Shown here: piece after piece, positions 1 through 6,423 of the stretch | Position numbering within the stretch: the stretch's first letter is position 1 | Layout of the letters: each line of letters begins with the position of its first letter | NCBI GenBank assembly: GCA_958418815.1 | Contig: CATZGB010000003.1 | Span: forward strand, 1 to 64,000 | Reading direction: 5' to 3' | Origin: an uncultured Bacteroidales bacterium | GTDB lineage: Bacteria; Bacteroidota; Bacteroidia; Bacteroidales; Muribaculaceae | DNA: 64,000 nt | The notes under the pieces: generated by a model | What the model saw: only the letters and a program-made list of their open reading frames with translations | The model's database searches: none | What the model was told of the DNA's origin: nothing | Translations under genes and position numbers: made by a program

Positions 1-74
1 GAGTATATGTCTTGAACATCTGCGATATTCAACTGGCGGACATTGTAATTGGAGGAAAGCAAAGCAATGTTCAT
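1..74 (-). CDS. GNAT family acetyltransferase, N-terminal fragment (cut by window edge)
   Basis: An ATG at 74 opens a frame that stays open to the window edge and gives 24 residues. They begin MNIALLSSNYNVRQLNIADV and continue with QDIY. This resembles the first strand and helix of GNAT N-acetyltransferases (beta-strand, then an A-D-V/D-I-Y helix). It lies 7 bp downstream of the DUF6194 stop on the same strand, so the minus-strand operon continues beyond the window. Only the first 24 codons are visible; the acetyl-CoA binding loop is outside, so the family call rests on the N-terminus alone. Confidence 0.5.
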   Translation of the reverse strand, partial: MNIALLSSNYNVRQLNIADVQDIY

Positions 75-81
75 TGTGATT

Positions 82-558
82 TTATATTTTTATCTTCGCA
101 GCCCTTGTCTTTCTTTTACCGAATTTCTCTTTCGCGTATTCGTAAGATTTAAGGATGTAAGGCTTCAATGATTCAAATGTCGTTTCAGATGGAGTCAAAG
201 CGCAAATCCACCCCATCCATGCATAGACCGGATGTGGCATAATGACATCCTTTGCAGTAAAGTCATACGGCATATCCACAACACAACCTTTATTCGGGCG
301 TTGCGGCAATTCAGCGAATAAAGTGCGGAATGTCTGTTTTCTGACTCCTATATTCACGCGCCACACATCCTCGCGGTCAAGGCGGGAAGCCCGGTCATTG
401 TCGCCATCCTTTTCTTTGATTGTCAAAACATACACACCACGTTTCAACACACCGCCGGGATTGTAGAAGACCCCACGCTCGCCCCAGCTGTTTACCTCTA
501 CAAGCCCTTCAAAGTTGTCAAGGCAGTATTTCAGAATGTCGTCAGGTGTAATAGCCAT
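82..558 (-). CDS. DUF6194 family protein
   Basis: The 158-residue protein has the features I associate with DUF6194: an S-W-G-E-R motif near residue 25, a Y-N-P-G motif, then K-E-K-D-G-D-N-D-R-A-S at about 48-58. Near residues 107-118 it has M-P-H-P-V-Y-A-W-M-G-W. No catalytic function is established for the family as far as I know. It is soluble, with no signal peptide, and has a Lys/Arg-rich tail. The gene is 37 bp downstream of the HEAT-like gene on the same strand and belongs to the HxlR-headed run of small cytoplasmic genes. The family assignment is from recalled motif pattern, not a search. Confidence 0.7.
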   Translation of the reverse strand: MAITPDDILKYCLDNFEGLVEVNSWGERGVFYNPGGVLKRGVYVLTIKEKDGDNDRASRLDREDVWRVNIGVRKQTFRTLFAELPQRPNKGCVVDMPYDFTAKDVIMPHPVYAWMGWICALTPSETTFESLKPYILKSYEYAKEKFGKRKTRAAKIKI

Positions 559-595
559 AATGTAATCAGTTTTTCATTCAAAATTAAGCCAATAC

Positions 596-1279
596 TTACT
601 TTAGAATATCTCCGATGAGTTTGTCCAGCCGTTTGTGGCTGATGCCGTATTCCTCCATGACGCCTGCTTTCAAAGCTTCGTAAAGAAGTGCGCTGTCCTC
701 GTCCGGCAAGCGCTGCATATCGGTTTTCGACACGACTCCGTGTTCTTTCAGAATATCGGCTGTCGCCTGACGCACGGTTTTAGATGCAGCCTTTAGCCGC
801 TCTTTCAAATCAGGCAGCGCATTGCGGGATTCGATATTACCTTTTTCGGCATATTCCTCGATGATGCGGCTTATCCATTTCAGGTCATCCTTGTCTCCGC
901 GCATAGCTATCGAAAGCAAAGTATATACGGATGTTTCCGGTTGTATGTCTATATCTTCAAGATAGCCAACCCACCAGATGGCATTGCCTTTGGTGATTTC
1001 CTTGTCGAGCCGCCCAAGCAGGAAAGCGAATCCCGCCTCGTCGAACCGATGCACAAGGAGTTTCTGATAAATGGAATAAGCCGTTTTACGGACATCTTTT
1101 CCTTCATCGCCGGGATGTTCACGGATAATATCTTCCAGCACCGGCAGAAGCGACATATCCGTCAGACTCCGGGCCTCCTGCCATGCAGACCATTGTGCTG
1201 TCCCCTCATAAAATCCCTTAGCCTCCGGGTCGGGGGTACGCATCCTGTCTATCAGGTCTAAAACGGCTTCTTTCGTCAT
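596..1279 (-). CDS. HEAT-repeat-like helical protein
   Basis: A 227-residue, almost entirely alpha-helical, charged protein with no signal peptide or membrane segment. Helical pairs such as LLPVLEDIIREHPGD and the VYTLLSIAMRGDKDDLKWIS stretch look like HEAT/ARM-type solenoid repeats. I do not recognise a specific family. It lies between DUF6194 and the double-GNAT gene in the minus-strand run (37-bp gaps on each side). The plus-strand gene at 11332 is another small HEAT-like protein, without convincing close similarity. Function unknown; a protein-protein scaffold is an inference from fold only. Confidence 0.6.
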   Translation of the reverse strand: MTKEAVLDLIDRMRTPDPEAKGFYEGTAQWSAWQEARSLTDMSLLPVLEDIIREHPGDEGKDVRKTAYSIYQKLLVHRFDEAGFAFLLGRLDKEITKGNAIWWVGYLEDIDIQPETSVYTLLSIAMRGDKDDLKWISRIIEEYAEKGNIESRNALPDLKERLKAASKTVRQATADILKEHGVVSKTDMQRLPDEDSALLYEALKAGVMEEYGISHKRLDKLIGDILK

Positions 1280-1316
1280 TATTCTTATAGATGAAGTTGC
1301 TTTTTATTGTCGTTTA

Positions 1317-2309
1317 TCAGTCTATACACTTGCGATTCAAATGTTTGACCATTAAATAATCATGCTCTCGCTCTACGATAGTCTCAAATCCGAATCTGCG
1401 GTACATACTTACTGCATAATTGGTCTTATCGACTGACAGTGAAACCTTTTTATATCCATTATCGCAAAGCGTGTTCAATAAGGATTCCAATAGTCGGCTA
1501 CCTATACCTCTTCCACGATATTCCGGATATAGCGAAATTGCCAATTCCGGAATGGAGGCATCGACTTTGCCGTATGAACACCCAAGTCTTGACCATGCCG
1601 CACCGACAATGACACCGCCGATTGTTGCCACACGGCAGAAATCGCCGGTGCGCGATCCGAATCCATTCACATAAGCCCATATCATCGGTTCCTGAAGAAC
1701 TATTCTCGAAACTTTCGGTGCGTCCTGCGGTTGGAATATCGCCTCATAAAGAAACTCGGTAAGCAGAGGTATCTCGTCTGACTTAATATCGCGAATTATG
1801 GCATCTGCATATTGTTCCATTTCAATGCAGTTCCACGTTTCACCAAGACATGGGTAGCTCTCAGTGTCCTGCCGTGAAACACGATGAAATCCAGCCGCCT
1901 CATAGCAATGGATGGCGGACGGATTATTTTCAAAGACACCAAGCGACACTTTTGTGGCTCCAAGCGTTTCAAAAGCATATTTTACCGCCATTGAGACAAG
2001 GCTTTTCCCTAAACCGATGCCGCGCTTTGAATCATCGACAATGACAAAGCCCAATCGTTGTTCAGTCGTGTCGCTGGCAGAAGTGCGTAAAGTGATGTAT
2101 CCTACAACCTCATCACCAACCGTCATTGTCAGGGCGCGAGAGCGTTGACCGTCAATATAACGCTTGTGATATGAATTCATATCTTCGGGCGTTACAGGAT
2201 AATGCGAATACCTGTCGGCGCACCATTGGCGCATAATGTATTCGCTTTTAAGCCATGATGTTATTGCCGTAGCATCAGTAGGCTGATATGGGCGTAATGT
2301 GAGGTTCAT
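1317..2309 (-). CDS. Tandem GNAT acetyltransferase (two GNAT domains)
   Basis: A 330-residue cytoplasmic protein made of two complete GNAT folds. Domain 1 (about 1-165) has the acetyl-CoA loop R-G-I-G-L-G-K-S and an N-N-P-S-A-I-H-C-Y-E-A-A-G-F signature. Domain 2 (about 170-325) has R-G-R-G-I-G-S-R and a Y-A-V-S-M-Y-R-R-F-G-F signature. Both loops fit the Q/R-x-x-G-x-G/A consensus, so both domains may be active. The substrate is unknown. The start overlaps the GyrI-like gene's stop by 4 bp (ATGA), showing translational coupling. Confidence 0.85.
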   Translation of the reverse strand: MNLTLRPYQPTDATAITSWLKSEYIMRQWCADRYSHYPVTPEDMNSYHKRYIDGQRSRALTMTVGDEVVGYITLRTSASDTTEQRLGFVIVDDSKRGIGLGKSLVSMAVKYAFETLGATKVSLGVFENNPSAIHCYEAAGFHRVSRQDTESYPCLGETWNCIEMEQYADAIIRDIKSDEIPLLTEFLYEAIFQPQDAPKVSRIVLQEPMIWAYVNGFGSRTGDFCRVATIGGVIVGAAWSRLGCSYGKVDASIPELAISLYPEYRGRGIGSRLLESLLNTLCDNGYKKVSLSVDKTNYAVSMYRRFGFETIVEREHDYLMVKHLNRKCID

Positions 2310-2941
2310 TTGCGTTTGGCGACAGGGATTCTAAGAACTGTCTTCATTTTTTCGGGAGTGCATTTTCTCGGATCAGATAGATATATCTCGTGGTGGCGAC
2401 GGCTCGCTGTTATATCCTTTATGTATCCGTTTGATTCAATATACCTATCAATAGCGTCAAGAGACACCGGCTCTGTGTCATACGACCCGGTATGCATGAT
2501 TTGTGAGCATAGACCTTCCTCAAAACTCATATAGTAAAGAGAGGAGCAATCAAGCCTTTTCTTACGGAGCACCTCTCTTTTTGCCCATTCCACGTCATCC
2601 TCCTCTACAAAATCGGGAACGCGTATCATTGCAATCCATCGGAAAGCTGACTTATCTGTGAAATCATCTGTGATGGCATTGTCAGTCCACCATAGACCTT
2701 CAAGCGGCGGAACAACGTATTCAAAGAAACCATCTATATAGTAATCTGTCTTATAGCTCATTTTCAAAGCATAAGCCACAGGATAAAGAATACCCAAAGC
2801 CTGCTGGTATTCTCCGTCCGGTTCATTAGGATTTCCACAGCCATTGACAGCGATAAACTTCATCTCAGGCACATCCACGATAGCCGGTGTAGTCTTAGGC
2901 ATATACAAACCCTTGTATTCTTTCTTGTAGTCAAACGCCAT
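2306..2941 (-). CDS. GyrI-like small-molecule-binding domain protein
   Basis: A 211-residue protein that opens MAFDYKKEYKGLY, followed by a K-T-T-P-A-I-V-D-V-P-E-M-K-F segment and a G-N-P-N-E-P-D-G-E-Y segment, typical of stand-alone GyrI-like domain proteins. The fold binds small hydrophobic ligands; some members hydrolyse or sequester toxic cyclopropanoid compounds. No DNA-binding domain is attached. It sits 2 bp from the tautomerase gene and overlaps the tandem GNAT gene by 4 bp, so all three are probably cotranscribed with the HxlR regulator. The role in detoxification is inferred from family and context. Confidence 0.8.
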   Translation of the reverse strand: MAFDYKKEYKGLYMPKTTPAIVDVPEMKFIAVNGCGNPNEPDGEYQQALGILYPVAYALKMSYKTDYYIDGFFEYVVPPLEGLWWTDNAITDDFTDKSAFRWIAMIRVPDFVEEDDVEWAKREVLRKKRLDCSSLYYMSFEEGLCSQIMHTGSYDTEPVSLDAIDRYIESNGYIKDITASRRHHEIYLSDPRKCTPEKMKTVLRIPVAKRK

Positions 2942-2943
2942 TT

Positions 2944-3153
2944 CTAAACTTTTTTACCGTTATAATTTTGTTTTATCTCGTCGATTGACTTACCGCCAAT
3001 CCCAAAGTTCTCGTCAGGCAGTTCCTTGATGGTAACGGTGAAGAACTGCTCCGGGATATGGGTTGTCTCGGAGGCTGTTGCAGTCAGTCGTTCAATAAGT
3101 TGCTTCTTTTGTTCAGCGGTCAGTTTGCCGCTCTCTATTGATATGTAAGGCAT
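2944..3153 (-). CDS. 4-oxalocrotonate tautomerase family protein
   Basis: A 69-residue protein beginning M-P-Y-I-S-I. Removal of Met would expose the catalytic Pro1 of the tautomerase superfamily. The body (T-A-E-Q-K-K-Q-L-I-E-R-L-T, then I-P-E-Q-F-F-T-V-T-I-K-E-L) matches the small 4-OT subunit fold and normal length of about 60-70 residues. The enzyme acts on enol/keto acids; the actual substrate is unknown. Its start lies 41 bp inside the 3' end of the upstream GNAT gene, an unusually long overlap that implies coupled translation. Confidence 0.85.
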   Translation of the reverse strand: MPYISIESGKLTAEQKKQLIERLTATASETTHIPEQFFTVTIKELPDENFGIGGKSIDEIKQNYNGKKV

Positions 3154-3676
3154 TGTAGTCTTCTTTTGTCATGCGGTAAAAGTGTTCGGTGCGCTTGTCT
3201 CCGAGAGGTGAAACGACATCATGATCAGTATGATGGTACTTGAATCCACTTTTCTCGATGACGCGTTTCGACTTGACGTTGCCATCGTAGTGACCACACC
3301 ACACTGCATCAAGACCCAGCTCATTGAAGCATCGTGAAAGCAAAGCGTTGACTGCTTCGGGAATAAGACCTTGACCCCAATAAGGCTTGCCAATCCAGTA
3401 GCCTATCTCGGCTTCACGCTGCGTCATGTTGGCCGAGTGAAGACCGTTGGAAAACATGATTCCGCAACTGCCAACCGGCTCGTTGGTATCTTTCAACACA
3501 ACAGCGTAGACTTCGGGAGCGGCAAAAACAGTGCGTATGATTTCAAGGCTATCACTGACACTGGCGTGAGGAGGCCATCCGGCAATCGGTCCGATGTCGG
3601 GGTCACTCGCATATCTGTAAAGTGATTCGGCATCGGATTCCTGCCAAGGTCTCAATATCAATCTGTCAGTGTCCAT
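3113..3676 (-). CDS. GNAT acetyltransferase, RimJ/RimL type
   Basis: A 187-residue protein starting M-D-T-D-R-L-I-L-R-P-W, the usual N-terminus of RimJ/RimL-type GNATs. It has E-I-G-Y-W-I-G-K-P-Y-W-G-Q-G, with the acetyl-CoA loop at about 95-105, and N-V-K-S-K-R-V-I-E-K-S-G-F-K-Y-H in the last strand-helix. These enzymes acetylate N-termini or small amines; the target here is unknown. Its start codon overlaps the YciI stop by one base, and its own 3' end overlaps the tautomerase gene by 41 bp. Family call is strong, substrate is not. Confidence 0.85.
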   Translation of the reverse strand: MDTDRLILRPWQESDAESLYRYASDPDIGPIAGWPPHASVSDSLEIIRTVFAAPEVYAVVLKDTNEPVGSCGIMFSNGLHSANMTQREAEIGYWIGKPYWGQGLIPEAVNALLSRCFNELGLDAVWCGHYDGNVKSKRVIEKSGFKYHHTDHDVVSPLGDKRTEHFYRMTKEDYNALHINRERQTDR

Positions 3677-3966
3677 TATGAAAGGATATTTTTCAAATCA
3701 TCATTTAGAAACATTGTCAGAGTAAACTCGACAATCTGATAGTCGGCAATGTCATTGATATTAAACGGGTCTTGCGCGATAATGGAATCTACAGCCGCAC
3801 GATTGTCGGCCTTTATCATTATCACACCGCCAACGCGGGGTATCTGCGGACCGGAGGCGATAAAATCGCCGGCGGCATAATGTTTGGCAAGATAGTCGCG
3901 ATGCGCCTGAAGATGACGGTCAACCTCTTCAAGCGGTTTCTTATATGTCAGAATTGCGATAAACAT
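3676..3966 (-). CDS. YciI-like protein
   Basis: A 96-residue ferredoxin-like fold protein with the YciI pattern. It starts M-F-I-A-I-L-T-Y, has H-L-Q-A-H-R-D-Y-L at about 18-26 (conserved His), G-D-F-I-A-S-G-P at about 32-39, and a C-terminal D-P-F segment. YciI proteins are often dehydrochlorinase- or muconolactone isomerase-like, but most are uncharacterised. It sits 6 bp from the zinc-ribbon gene and overlaps the GNAT gene by one base, within the HxlR-headed operon. Confidence 0.85.
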   Translation of the reverse strand: MFIAILTYKKPLEEVDRHLQAHRDYLAKHYAAGDFIASGPQIPRVGGVIMIKADNRAAVDSIIAQDPFNINDIADYQIVEFTLTMFLNDDLKNILS

Positions 3967-3972
3967 GGCTGT

Positions 3973-4242
3973 TCAATTTTTCCAGCGTTTAAGATGAGGA
4001 AAAAACTGTCGCATCTGCTCCTTCATCTGTTCGACAGTGAGATTCTGACCTGAGTTTCTGTTTATCTCATCGGTAAACTGAGCGCAGTGGTCAATCATCT
4101 GCTCCATTGTCATATTCTGCGTGAACTTGCCGTGCTTGTAGCAGTAGATGCAGTAATCCTCGTTTGGTGTACCGTCGGCATTCGTGCCGAGTACTTCATT
4201 TGTGAGCGGCATTCCGCAGCTCTGACAGAATTTCATATCCAT
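3973..4242 (-). CDS. Zinc-ribbon domain protein
   Basis: An 89-residue protein with a four-cysteine zinc ribbon at the N-terminus: C-Q-S-C-G-M-P-L at about 5-12 and Y-C-I-Y-C-Y at about 31-36. A helical tail of about 50 residues follows (M-T-M-E-Q-M-I-D-H-C-A-Q-F). Such proteins are common in Bacteroidetes and Firmicutes beside GyrI-like or HxlR genes; their biochemical role is not established. It lies 4 bp after the HxlR gene, so it is probably the second gene of that transcript. Confidence 0.8.
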   Translation of the reverse strand: MDMKFCQSCGMPLTNEVLGTNADGTPNEDYCIYCYKHGKFTQNMTMEQMIDHCAQFTDEINRNSGQNLTVEQMKEQMRQFFPHLKRWKN

Positions 4243-4246
4243 ATCG

Positions 4247-4597
4247 TTAGTGATGTTTTTGGCGGTTTGACATTATGGCATCGAAGTTGTCGCGACCCCA
4301 GTTGATGAGGGCCTCGACATGTGGCAGAAGCGTTCTGCCGAACTCCGTCACCGAGTATTCCGTCCGTGGGGGGACGTCAGGAAAGAGCTCGCGACGGATT
4401 ATGCCATCCGTGGTCAGTTGACGAAGCACCTGCGAAAGCACCTTTTCCGATACAGACGGGATGTTGCGGTACAGCTCATTGAAGCGCACCGGCTCGTTCT
4501 CGGAAATTTTCAAGAGAACCACCAGTGCCCACTTGTTGCCCAGCCATTCGAGCATCGGAGCCGCCTTGCAATATTCGTAGTCAAGTTTTTTAGCCAT
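4247..4597 (-). CDS. HxlR-family winged-helix transcriptional regulator
   Basis: A 116-residue single-domain regulator with the classical HxlR layout. C-K-A-A-P-M-L-E-W-L-G-N-K-W-A is followed by L-L-K-I-S-E-N-E-P-V-R-F-N-E-L and the recognition helix region S-V-S-E-K-V-L-S-Q-V-L-R-Q-L. The wing is R-T-E-Y-S-V-T-E-F-G. Several HxlR proteins sense reactive electrophiles or redox state through the N-terminal Cys, present here at about residue 11. It is first gene of the minus-strand operon and divergent from the radical SAM gene at 4733. A 17-bp palindrome at 4646-4662 is a candidate operator for both. Confidence 0.92.
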   Translation of the reverse strand: MAKKLDYEYCKAAPMLEWLGNKWALVVLLKISENEPVRFNELYRNIPSVSEKVLSQVLRQLTTDGIIRRELFPDVPPRTEYSVTEFGRTLLPHVEALINWGRDNFDAIMSNRQKHH

Positions 4598-4645
4598 AAC
4601 CGGGGTTGCAAAAACGACTGATTACGAGCAATACAAACTTTTCGG

Positions 4646-4662
4646 TAAGGGTCGAACCCTTA
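4646..4662. promoter_or_regulatory. Palindromic operator candidate between hxlR and radical SAM gene
   Basis: A perfect inverted repeat, TAAGGGT-CGA-ACCCTTA (7-bp arms, 3-bp centre), lies 49 bp upstream of the HxlR start and just before the TTG element of the divergent promoter. A dimeric winged-helix repressor bound here could control both directions. The repeat is seen directly; assignment to the adjacent HxlR protein is inference from position. Confidence 0.5.
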
Positions 4663-4671
4663 GGTAAGTTA

Positions 4672-4702
4672 TTGCTTCCACGCTGATAATCATCTAATTT
4701 TG
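4672..4702 (+). promoter_or_regulatory. Bacteroidetes-type promoter of radical SAM gene
   Basis: TTG at 4672-4674, 20 bp, then TAATTTTG at 4695-4702. This matches the Bacteroidetes sigma-ABfr pattern (-33 TTG, about 20 bp, -7 TAnnTTTG). The predicted start lies about 7 bp downstream, leaving a leader of roughly 24 nt before ATG 4733. Confidence 0.7.
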
Positions 4703-4732
4703 CACTCCAAAGTTACAAAAAATAATCGAGAT

Positions 4733-5626
4733 ATGATATATCCGCAACTACATTTCACCAGGCAGGTATGGCGACCGCCATACGAGGCCGGTTCGCAGCT
4801 ACTTCAGATCACCTCCGGCTGCACATGGCACAAGTGCAAATTCTGTAGTCTTTACCACGGCACTCCGTTCCGTATGTCGCCTCTCTCGGAAGTAGAGGAA
4901 GACCTGAAAGTCATTCGCCGGTGGCAGCCACGCGCACGTAGAGTCTATCTCACCGGAGCAAATCCTTTCGCGCTGAGTTACAACAAGCTGATGGATGTGG
5001 CACTTCTGCTGAGGAAATACCTCCCTCACATGGTGTCGTTCGGAATGTTCGCCCGCGTGACAGACATTGCTCCAAAGTCAGTGGAGGAACTGAAAAACCT
5101 CCGTCACATGAAGCTCGACAGCATCAACATAGGCATCGAGACGGCTCACGACGAAACCCTTGATAAAATGAACAAAGGTTATCACGCCTCTGACATTCTC
5201 GAACAGCTAACAAAACTCGACGAGGCCGGAATCCGTTACAACGTGTTCTATCTTAACGGACTCGGAGGAAAAGGCAAAGGAGTGGAAAGTGCCGTGGCAA
5301 CAGCTGACATTCTTAATCAGCTCCACCCCTGCATCATCAACATTGTGTCGCTGACAATCTTCCCGGAATCACAACTGTATCAAGAGGTCATAAACGGAAC
5401 TTATGTGGAAGAGCCGGAAATCGAAAGGCTCATGGAGATGCGAACACTTATTGACCGACTGAAGATAAAGGTCAATCTGCTTGGTCATCACGTTTCCAAT
5501 ACGGTGCCGATAACCGGAGCATTGCCGGACGACAAAGCCGCGATACTCCGTGAATTTGACAAGGCGATAGCAAATTTTCCCGAAGAGGAACTCAAAGCCT
5601 ATCGCAGCAGGATATGGCATCTGTGA
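4733..5626 (+). CDS. Radical SAM enzyme (B12-independent, Elp3/MiaB-like core)
   Basis: A 297-residue protein starting MIYPQLHF. I chose this ATG because an upstream TTG in the same frame lies inside the promoter. The cluster-binding motif is C-T-W-H-K-C-K-F-C (Cx4Cx2C) at about 29-37. A G-A-N-P-F-A strand motif, N-I-G-I-E-T-A-H at about 136-143 and G-L-G-G-K-G-K-G follow, all consistent with the radical SAM TIM-barrel core. No SPASM or TRAM domain is present, so the substrate is unknown. It is monocistronic: own promoter upstream and an intrinsic terminator (5646-5674) right after the stop. Confidence 0.85.
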   Translation: MIYPQLHFTRQVWRPPYEAGSQLLQITSGCTWHKCKFCSLYHGTPFRMSPLSEVEEDLKVIRRWQPRARRVYLTGANPFALSYNKLMDVALLLRKYLPHMVSFGMFARVTDIAPKSVEELKNLRHMKLDSINIGIETAHDETLDKMNKGYHASDILEQLTKLDEAGIRYNVFYLNGLGGKGKGVESAVATADILNQLHPCIINIVSLTIFPESQLYQEVINGTYVEEPEIERLMEMRTLIDRLKIKVNLLGHHVSNTVPITGALPDDKAAILREFDKAIANFPEEELKAYRSRIWHL

Positions 5627-5645
5627 AGATTCCTTATCCATTTCA

Positions 5646-5674
5646 GGTCTGTCCCGGTAAGGACAGGCCTTTTT
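5646..5674 (+). terminator. Intrinsic terminator after radical SAM gene
   Basis: A 9-bp stem (GGTCTGTCC at 5646-5654 with GGACAGGCC at 5661-5669, one G-U pair) closes a 6-nt loop and is followed by TTTTT (5670-5674). It lies 20 bp after the radical SAM stop and before the HU promoter. Confidence 0.85.
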
Positions 5675-5700
5675 CACGCCATAATGTCATTGAAAATTCG

Positions 5701-5708
5701 TAACTTTG
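5701..5708 (+). promoter_or_regulatory. -7 promoter box upstream of HU gene
   Basis: TAACTTTG is a full match to the Bacteroidetes -7 consensus TAnnTTTG, 38 bp before the HU start codon and just after the preceding terminator. A clear -33 TTG at the normal spacing is not seen. It probably drives the plus-strand run beginning with HU. Confidence 0.6.
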
Positions 5709-5745
5709 CAGTCTAAATCTCAACATATTCAAAGCAGTACAGAAA

Positions 5746-6021
5746 ATGACTAAAGCAGAAATAGCGAGTGAAATCGCAAAGACAACCGGCATCGACAAGG
5801 CCGCAGTTGTTACCGTTATCGAACAGTTCATGACCGTTGTGAAGGACAGCCTCACACACGGCGAAAACGTGTATCTACGTGGCTTCGGCTCATTTGTGGT
5901 GAAACAGAGAGCGGAAAAGACAGCCCGAAACATCAGCAAGAACACCACCATAATTATTCCGGCGCACAATATCCCGGCTTTCAAACCCGCCAACTGCTTC
6001 AAAGAGGAAGTCGCAAAGTAA
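5746..6021 (+). CDS. HU/IHF-family DNA-binding protein
   Basis: A 91-residue bacterial histone-like protein: T-K-A-E-I-A-S-E-I-A at the N-terminus, then R-G-F-G-S-F at about 45-50 (the GFGxF core of the HU/IHF fold), a basic beta-arm (R-A-E-K-T-A-R-N-I-S-K-N) and P-A-F-K-P-A near the C-terminus. It would dimerise and bend DNA. The arm carries N-I-S-K-N-T instead of the usual N-P-R/A-T-G-E, a divergent tip. It is first of the plus-strand run leading to the RecD2-type helicase. Confidence 0.95.
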   Translation: MTKAEIASEIAKTTGIDKAAVVTVIEQFMTVVKDSLTHGENVYLRGFGSFVVKQRAEKTARNISKNTTIIIPAHNIPAFKPANCFKEEVAK

Positions 6022-6022
6022 T

Positions 6023-6172
6023 ATGGACTACGAGGATAACGAATATGGAGAGAACTCCGTTGAAGATATGATGGTCGATTACGACTATCACATCAACACA
6101 GGAGAACTTCCTAAACTATTCGATGAATCATCGGTTGACGAGTTCATCGCCAACCTCAATGACTGGGATTGA
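6023..6172 (+). CDS. Small acidic protein (49 aa)
   Basis: An ATG at 6023, immediately after the HU stop, opens a 49-codon frame. The protein starts MDYEDNEYGENSVEDMM and ends L-N-D-W-D. It is strongly acidic, with about 17 Asp/Glu and very few basic residues. Tight placement between HU (1 bp) and the DUF3781 gene (2 bp) supports translation. I recognise no family. Acidic partners of DNA-binding proteins are known in general, but any such role here is speculation. Confidence 0.55.
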   Translation: MDYEDNEYGENSVEDMMVDYDYHINTGELPKLFDESSVDEFIANLNDWD

Positions 6173-6174
6173 TT

Positions 6175-6423
6175 ATGTGTCCGACAGCAGAATATCCGTT
6201 CAGTATAACAGATTTACACACAACTCCGTTAGGTACTGAACGAATTAGGAAAAATCTCAACTTGACGGAATCTCAGGATGTTGTAAATTTTTGTCGATGT
6301 TTCATCCTTGAAGATTTTGCCACATTTGAGCGTAAAGGCAAGAACTGGTATGTTACCGCAGGACATGTACGCATAACAGTCAACGCAAACAGCAATACCA
6401 TTATCACCGCCCATAAAATATAA
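6175..6423 (+). CDS. DUF3781 family protein
   Basis: An 82-residue protein with a DUF3781-like pattern. It has L-H-T-T-P-L-G-T-E-R-I-R-K-N-L near residues 15-29, a central F-E-R-K-G-K-N-W-Y-V-T and a C-terminal I-T-V-N-A-N-S-N-T-I-I-T-A-H-K. I chose ATG 6175, just after the preceding stop; a TTG two codons earlier is possible. The stop overlaps the helicase start (TAATG). Function of the family is not known to me. Confidence 0.75.
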   Translation: MCPTAEYPFSITDLHTTPLGTERIRKNLNLTESQDVVNFCRCFILEDFATFERKGKNWYVTAGHVRITVNANSNTIITAHKI

